Shown here one piece after another: positions 56,846 through 64,000 of a stretch of DNA of 64,000 bases. A program made the translations under genes and the position numbers. This DNA is from Gaeumannomyces sp. JS-464 (lineage: Eukaryota > Ascomycota > Sordariomycetes > Magnaporthales > Magnaporthaceae): assembly GCA_002197995.1 (NCBI GenBank), contig NGZR01000007.1, forward strand, positions 1,198,399 to 1,262,398, given 5' to 3'. Numbering within the stretch: the stretch's first letter is position 1; each line of letters opens with the position of its first letter. The notes beneath the pieces are model-generated. The model ran no database searches, was not told the origin of the DNA, and was given only the letters and a program-made list of their open reading frames with translations.

Positions 56846-59800
56846 TCCTCAGGCCACCGTTGGCTTACGGGGGCCCGTTTGGTCCGGCTATTGCGCAAGA
56901 GACCGTGCGGGGGAGGGTATTGGAGGACGCGAAGACGGAGAGAGAATAACAAAAAAGACAAGAAAAACTTCTTACTCTCAGCTTTTGCATCACATAAGAG
57001 GCGCCTCAGCCCTGGAAGGCGGCGCCGGGTCTTGGCGTGGGAGGGCAAGGGAGGACTTTCTGTGCAAACGGCTGCAGGGGCCACTTCCAGACCACACCCA
57101 CCTCACAGGCTAGCAGAGAAGGAAAGAGCAGTCGCTAAAAAGAGACATAAGACCGCCTCTAGGTCAGCGTGGAAAGAAAAAAAGGCATGGAAGAAGATGC
57201 CCATCGGTCCACACGGCAGCAGAGGGAGTATTCCGATCCTCCAGAATACCCCTTTTATCGATGCCGTTCAGCTCGCGTGTATATCGTCTCACTAACCGCT
57301 GGCGTGTGCCGGCGATGGCTTGGGGCCAGCTGCCAGCTGGGTCCGTTGTGGAACGGTCCGTTAGGCTGACCTGCGTTCTGGACCGCCTTATCAATTATGT
57401 CTTGGACCGGCTGGGCTGGGCATTTTCAGCCCCAGTCGTTGCTTTTCAGCCCAGCCTGTCGCCACGCCTCGATACCCACTCAGCTGGAAAAAGGATACCC
57501 AACAACGTCTCTGTTGCTTCGCGAATGTGGTTGATGCTGGTATCTCGCTCCTAAAGGGGAGTGGTCAGCAACATGGAAGGCATGAGACCAGTAAAAAAGA
57601 AACAGTCTTTTCAGATCGCATGCCAGTCTACCCTACCTGGAGCGCGAGCCGATCTGGCCTCTTTCCGTTATTTCTCCTCTGCAGCTCGTCGTTCTTTCCA
57701 GATAAGACCACCATGACGAGCAGACAGCTGCAGCACTGCCTCTCCCTCTCAGCTCGGGAAGTCTCCATGTCCTCCACCCCCCTGCGCAGCCCTTCGCCCG
57801 TCTCTTCCTGCCCTCCATCGAGGCCTCCTACCTGGGCACTTTGACAGAGTTTCTCGGGAGCAAAGGCAGCCGAGAAGGAAGATTTCACGTGGAAGCTTCC
57901 CTGCCTCTTCTTTTCCCGCAGAGCGCGCGGTCCTGCACGTCTTGCTTGCTGCGTGGGCACGTGCGTGCAGGCGACGAAACGTCGGTATGCAAACACCATG
58001 AGGGGGTGAGATCCGACAGGGGCAGCAAAAAAAAAAACCCAGCCGTCGGCCGCCGGCGGTTGTCAGAAAAGTTGGGCACGAAGCGCTTGGGCAGATTCAC
58101 CGCCTGACAAGCAGCTCCAATGCGAGCGTGTGGCCAGAGCGCAAAAGTCGAGGCGAAGGGGTCGGACGGGCAGGAAGAGGCCCGCCCGCACGCACGTCAA
58201 GAACAGCGCTCGAGCCAAGTTTCCCCGTTCCTTCGCTCTTGCCTCCCGGGAATGGACAGGATACGCGGGAGAGGCCTCATCGGACGAACCTTGCTCTGCA
58301 GCTGGAGAATGCCATGTGCAACCCACAGCTACGGGTAGGTGCGTTGCATCCCGGCGGCCTGGGTGCGCGCCAGCGAAACAAGGTTCCGCAAAGAGGCACG
58401 GCCCTTTGCCCAATGTTGGCCATTGCAGTTCTTGGCGATGGGAATGGACAAACTTCATGGGCCATGAGTTGGCCAAAGGCAAAGGACAACCTCGCTATTT
58501 TCCCCCAAGGTTCGCCGAACGATCGGGCTAATTAGGGCGCTTTACCGCTTTGACCACGGGCGGCTGAGGAAAGGCTCGCTGATGGCTGAAGCTATCCGAA
58601 GAGCAGGCTCCTTGTTATTTGATATGACAGCTGACTACCAGGCGGATATGCCCTGCACTGTCATACCGAACCTAAGGCTATATCCTATCAGTTAACGCAG
58701 CAGGGGGGTGTCCATAACTCCAACACGCGCCGTCTCTCGGTACAGGATCACCCCCTGGCCCTACGATCCAACCACGCCTTTCCAGGTTCCTCCATCACCG
58801 GTCCCGATCCCGACCCGGAAGTTTACAAGAAACCGGGAAGAACTGACGAGGAACGCTTCTGGGCAAGCTTAACCGCCCTCCGGGTCCATCAAGCCCGGGA
58901 GCGCCTTGTTCGTGCCGGCCCACCGACCGCATGCCTCGTAACCTTGTCCTTTCCGCGTGCCTGACATCAACTTGCCATTTTCCCGCCGACCTGCCTACGC
59001 CAACGTTTGTTTAATCATCCGTCTGATCCCTCAAGGCTGAAGCTCACAGCCACCTAACCTCAAGAGGACAACAAGGTGGAAACCCAATCTTTTGCTCTCC
59101 CTCACAAAATGCGCGCGCACACCCCATAACCCGCCCAGCATTTTCCGCTGGTGCGGCCTCCACCCTCGGTGCGAGCTGGACGGCGCTCAGACCCGAGATG
59201 GTCCCACCTCGGTCACAAGGCAGGACGTTTGTTACGTGCCTGACAGTCAATGGTGTGCACCTGTGCGTGGCTTGCATTGCCGATCGATCAGAGTCGGCAT
59301 CAGCCGCTAGCCAAGCCGACTCGCCCGAGCGGCCAACGTGCGGTCCCGCAAAAGCGAGATCCTAGCACCGACAGGGATTCGCCCCTCGGGTCCAACAACC
59401 AGATGGTAGTTTTGGGGGCCTCGTCCAACGCCTTGCTGGAGAAGGGCCCTGCCCGCCTTGCTATGGGCGGGACGTCAACTACAGTCCCTCCACGCCGCAC
59501 TACCCTTCAACCCAGGCTCTTCAGTCCCCCGCAAGAAGATTATGTGAAGACAAACGCCACATGACCAAGACCGCCGCGCCCGTCAGAGCCAAGTCGTACC
59601 CGGGGGGATCTGTCTCCCTTGGCCCGTCTTCCTGGACGGGCCCACAACCATCACGCGCGTCACAGGCGGTAAAGACCATCGAGTGGGTGCGGAAAGACGT
59701 CATTGACCCAACGCCCTACCCGCCGCGACTCACAGCCTTGTAAGCCCCTTGCATCTTGGGAAGCGAGGCAAAGGGGTCCAGGCAAACGCGGGGCCCCCAA

Positions 59801-61825
59801 AGATATACGAGGCCAATGGGGTCTGGGTATTCGGGTTCTGGCGAACCACCACAACAGGACAGCCGGTTCGTTTCGACCACGAAAGGAGCGTAACTACCGG
59901 CCGTAGAATCATAGGCACCGACCAGAAACTGAACATGCAAGGTACGAGTGACCATGCGTGCAGGAGAAGAAGAAAGAAAAATGGCACGCGTATGCAAGTC
60001 AGACAGCGGCGTAAAACACCCCGCCAAGTCCCATGCCCGTCCCGTCATCCATCGTGTCCGCGGTTTCTGCAAGATCCCATTTGATGTATGTGCTGACTCG
60101 ACGAGGGAGCACCCACCCCGGTCCATGGCCCGCCTGCAGATGCGAACAAAACCTTGTTTTCGCCCATCCTCTTCCTTTCAGGAACCGGGCGCCCGGTTTG
60201 CACGGTATGTACAGCGGGTGGGCGCCACTTGGCGATTTATGGACCTTGATGGATTCTAAAAGAAAAGAATAACTAAATAAACCCCCCCGCCCCCCGACAT
60301 GTTTCTTCATCCAAATCTGCCGAACAGAATCGCACAGGCCTCCTATCCCATGGGCGGACCAGCTGGGGGTTGCTGACCATCGAGATCGCACCAGCGGTGG
60401 CGTGTTTCCGTCCCTATTCTCACCACCACCGTCTACCTGCTCTTCCATTGTGCAGCAAAACCGTGGGCAGCCTCAAGCAGCAGCAACGGGGAATCGCGGG
60501 AGCTAGCACGGCGCGAGGGGATTGGGGACTATCGGTACCACACCAGCAGGTCTGCATTTGACTGCCCTCTGTTTCGAGGATGAACGTTACCCATGGAGGC
60601 TTCGAGCTCGCCACCAGCGAACTGCTTGCCCTCGTGCCGAAGATGAATGGCCTCAGAGGACGTCCAACTTGTCGGTTTCGGTGGAGACGCTACTACTCTC
60701 CAGAGACGACTACAACGGCGGCGTCATAACACAAACACTCTGCATACATACAAGGTTCCTGGCCGTTGGAATATGCATATCCCACCCGTCGGGTAGCGCT
60801 CGGCCCACCACTCGTGACCTGGTGGAGAGAACTGGAGAGCACTCTAAGTCGCGATCTTGCTCGCTTCTGCATGTTTTTTTTTTTTTTTTCGTCCGTCTCT
60901 AGCAAGCTTGAATGGCATTGTTTGCATTGTTTTGCGCGGTCGTGTGCGTTAGATACACATCACCACGTGTAGCCTAATACGTGAAAAGACTTCTGAGCAA
61001 TGAATGACCAACCAAACCCCAAACAAAACGAACCCGCCCGCCGTTTGTGCGCCCCTTTGCATCCTTTTTCCGTTTGGTATTGAGTAAGGGTTACGAGTTC
61101 CACAGTGCTCGAGCCCCCATCCCGAAGCCTGGTTGACGAAATAGTGATGGGGAGATGATGGAGAAAAGTGGACAGAAAGGACATGAAAGTCATGGAAACC
61201 GGTTGCTGGTGGCCAGAAACTGCCTAACCTAGAGAATGTTTGTCGTAATGAATCAATGGAAACGAACTCCCCCACGCGCGCACACAGGTACACACCTCCC
61301 TTCCATCCCCTTGACGGTTCCTTCTATGACCAAAAAAAAAAAAAAAAAAACTCCGTCGGAAATACCAAGCCCAAAAAATGATAGAAACCTCCATTGCACT
61401 TTACGTTTTGCGCCGGCTGAAGAAAAGAAAAGGGGGTGGCGGGGAAAGGTGGGAACCAAGAAAAGAAGTGACGAAAAAAAAAGGAAAAAAAAAAAAGAAA
61501 AGAAAAAAAAACTGCTGGTGGTGATAGCATCAAAACACCCATGTCGCGGGATTCGAACCGCCCCCGCGCCGCAGCGCCATTAAAACAAAGCAAAAGCCGA
61601 GGAGAAACAAAGGTGAGGAAACAAAAAATCAACGCAACCGCCCAGCCGACAAATCCCAGGGGTAGGTAGTGAATTCGTTGTGCGTGCCCGCAGACAGCTC
61701 ATTGGGGAAAAGGAAAAGGGTGGTAAAGTATGCAGTGGGTGGGGTGTGGGGGGTTTTTGTGGCATGTGGTGCCCACCTAGGCAGGTGGTGGGAGTGTGAG
61801 GAGAACAGACAGTCGCCCGCCAGAC
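56846..61825. other. 5-kb intergenic region
   Basis: Promoter side of the GT90 gene and 3' side of the bZIP gene. No protein gene recognised; many frames are open by composition. Purine and A-tracts cluster at 61331-61350 (20 A) and 61470-61510. A B-box-like GGTTCGAATCC on the minus strand near 61556 has no matching T-stem or cloverleaf. Confidence 0.45.
61331..61350. repeat. 20-base poly-A tract
   Basis: Uninterrupted A run in non-coding DNA, about 480 bp beyond the bZIP stop codon. Confidence 0.9.
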
Positions 61826-63071
61826 TCAGATATGCGCATATGTGGCCATGTCGGTGTAGCCAAAGACGTCGAGCTCGAGGCCGCCCGGGTTGGGCAGGCC
61901 GAGAGCGGAGGGGTCGGCAAAGGCGGATATGGAAGCGGCAGCAGCGGCGGCGGCGGCGCCGTACGTCGTTGTTGCCGGGTGTTGCTGCTGTTGGTGCTGC
62001 TGGTGGTGGTGGTGTTCTCCTCCCCCTCCTCCCATTTGGTGGGCGGCCTTGAGCTTGACGTACTCGGCGTGCAGGTTCTGGTAGGCCTGGCTGAGGACGT
62101 CGTTGCGCTGCTTGGAGTCGCTCAGCATCTGCTCGAGGTCCTTTATCCGCTGGTCCTTGCGCTCGCGGTACGCCCGCTGCGACGCCCTGTTTTGTGCTCG
62201 TCGGCGCTAAAGTCGCATTTTGTTGTCAGTCGTTGAACCGTATCCGGTGCCGGTGCTAGCAAAAATGAATAATAATAATAAAAAATAAAAACCCTTTCAT
62301 GCACCACGGGCCTAAAATCCGGGCGCTAGGCGGAGCTCTGGGAAATGCAAAAGGATGCTGGGGATCCTTGGCTTTTCGCTGCAGCGCGCATCCAGACCAG
62401 ACTGATGGCTGCACCACCGCCGCCCGCCCCTCTTCCCGCTCTTCCCCTCCAAAAAAAGATCCTGGCGTTGCATACTCTGCGTCGCAGCTTTCTCTCGCTT
62501 TCCATCTTTTCGCCCGACGAAAACCGATTTCTCCGAGCTGGGCCGAAAGCGCAAATGACGATGAGGAAAAGAGAGAAGCAGAAAAACAGGGCAGATCCTT
62601 ACCGAAAGCACAGATGGCGGGGCGTTCTTGTACCGGTTCTCCCGTTCCTCTTTGCGGGGCCTTCGGCGCCGTCGGCGAGGCGTCGTGGCTCGGCGGCGAA
62701 TCCGCCTCGCCCTCGCCCGCCTCTGGGGCTTGGGTACACGTCTCCGAGGCCGAAGTCTTGCAGGTAGGACATGTCGTACTGGAGAGCGAGGGAGTTTTTT
62801 TGTCAGTTTCTTTCTTATCTCTCCTTTCTTTTCTTTTTCTTTATGTTTTTTTCTTTGTGATGTTTTCCAGCGACTCCACAGCGCCAGCTTCCCCACTTTG
62901 CAAAATACAGCATGAAAGAAAAGTGAAGAAGAAAAAACATACTTGCGAGTTTATCGGGCTCTGCGAATCTGACGTGTGTGTGTCCAGATACTGGTCCGAC
63001 TCTCCTCCGTACAGGTAGTGGTAGGAGCTGACTGGTGATGGCAGGTCGAGTAGGGGGCTGATTTGCTCCAT
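61826..63071 (-). CDS. Yap/AP-1-like bZIP transcription factor
   Basis: Exons 63071-62943, 62778-62603 and 62206-61826; 227 residues after removing two extra bases. The start MEQISPLLDLPSPVSS is in a good context. The basic region RRRAQNRASQRAYRERKDQ has the fungal Yap pattern (NRASQRAYRERK, with Gln and Tyr where mammalian AP-1 differs), followed by a zipper with Leu at heptad spacing (DLEQML, DVLSQAYQNLHAEYVKL; one heptad position is Ser). The C-terminus has His/Gln, poly-Ala and Gly runs. Exon 2 reads in three frames in turn: YDMSYLQDFGLGDVYPSP, EAGEGEADSPPSHDASPT, RKEERENRYKNAPPSVLS. Removing one C from each of two CCCC runs (62725-62728 and 62656-62659) joins them and makes the exon 174 nt, in phase at both ends. 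Nuclear; a stress or metabolic role is usual in the family but not shown here. Confidence 0.85.
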
Positions 63072-64000
63072 GGTGCCGTCTCCCCTTCTTTATCTACCGG
63101 TGTTGCTGCTGCTGCTGCTCGGCCGAGGTGTGCCCGGAGCTATGCGGGAGCTATGCAGCTAACGTGCTTGCTACCTTGAGTAGCCTCCACGGGCGCCTGG
63201 GCAGGTCTTCCGGTCCTGTCTGTGGCCAGCCGAGAGCTCCGGTGATGGCGATGATGGCCCGTGATCGTTCCAGTTCTCGCTCAGTGCGGGACGAGATTAT
63301 CCGTTATATGGCAGCGAAAAAAGACGTGAGGCGGTGGTATAGCTATCTAGGCAGGTAGGTATTGAGGATGTTGATGTCGTTGCGAAGCGTGCGTCCCTGC
63401 GGGCTTGATGGTCTCGGAGTGAGTGTATGGGAACGGGAGAGCGGATGGGTGAGTGGCGATGGGGATCTCGAGGTATTATAACAAAAAGAAGAATCTGACC
63501 CCGAAAGGAGATTCCCATCCAAGCCAGACCCGGTCCAGGAACGGGTGGAGGGGGGAGAAAGAGACGTCGTCATATTCAAGCGCGCGTGGGCGTGTGTCTC
63601 CATTCTTGGTTACAGGGTCCCTTTTTTTTTTGTCCAGAAAGACGCTACGGTAAATTGTCTTGCCTCCCCACTACTCTTTTTATTTTATTTTACCTATTTT
63701 ATGTCTGTCTCTCTGCCTCCATCTAACCCATCTTGACTGTCGATGCGCGCGCAGCACACCCTTGGCAGGGGTGGGGATAGCCTGACAGGGGCAAGGAGGC
63801 CATAGAGGTGTGTGGTCAAGGTGGGGGCGTGTCTTTTTGCTCTGGCCAGATACAGGGGAGGATGAAAGGTGGAGGGAGGGCAGCGATGTTCGGAAGCGAC
63901 AGAATGGGCCCTTTGTTTTCTGATTCGTACCAAGCTGTACGTACCTCGAGATGTCACCTCTCCTGCCCCGGGACCACAAGCTCCTGGCGCGGAAACCCAC
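63072..64000. other. bZIP promoter region
   Basis: Upstream of the bZIP start. It has a CTG-type triplet run at 63100-63119 and a CTAGGCAGGTAGGT string at 63347-63360. No gene recognised up to the window edge. Confidence 0.5.

Noticed and set aside
61540..61600. Minus-strand B-box-like GGTTCGAATCC
   Set aside because: The T-stem does not pair and there is no D-arm or anticodon arm upstream.

Overview
The window is nuclear DNA of a filamentous ascomycete (Pezizomycotina, probably a Sordariomycete). The signs are short spliceosomal introns (donors such as GTAAGT, GTGAGT, GTACGT; CTAAC/CTGAC-like branch sites; YAG acceptors), GC-rich third codon positions, a split nuclear gene for a mitochondrial complex I subunit, and typical fungal families: GPI-type GH16 wall enzyme, GT90 glycosyltransferase, Yap-like bZIP, fungal C2H2 regulators and a secreted pepsin-like protease. 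I see no transposon, rRNA or CRISPR array.

Layout. 0-6 kb: a secreted NTF2-like protein and a small membrane protein, both minus strand. 8.3-11.8 kb: complex I 24 kDa subunit (plus) convergent with a kelch protein (minus). 14 kb: a tRNA-Arg(CCG)-like gene and unidentified coding-like fragments. 15.8-24.0 kb: four minus-strand genes in a row, an aspartic protease, a THEM6-like thioesterase, a class IV (branched-chain type) aminotransferase and a cytochrome P450, possibly a small metabolic cluster or its remnant. 27.7-41.9 kb: two C2H2 regulators sharing a finger module, separated by about 9.1 kb with no recognisable gene. 45.3 kb: a tiny Cys-rich protein. 47-57 kb: GH16 wall glucanase, a single-pass Ser/Thr/Gly-linker membrane protein and a GT90 glycosyltransferase, i.e. 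a cell-surface and glycan group. 61.8-63.1 kb: a Yap-like bZIP factor.

The most striking property of the sequence is that six of the fourteen protein genes modelled contain one or two single-base frame breaks, mostly in short G/C runs, each restorable to a clean family-like frame with exon phases that then close exactly. A seventh gene, the P450, has an in-frame stop. Because an essential complex I subunit and a bZIP factor are among them, uncorrected homopolymer errors are the first explanation; real decay of the P450/aminotransferase/protease block is the alternative.

About half of the window is intergenic, with purine tracts, long A/T runs and short dispersed motifs. All functional names are from reading motifs by eye; no database search was possible.
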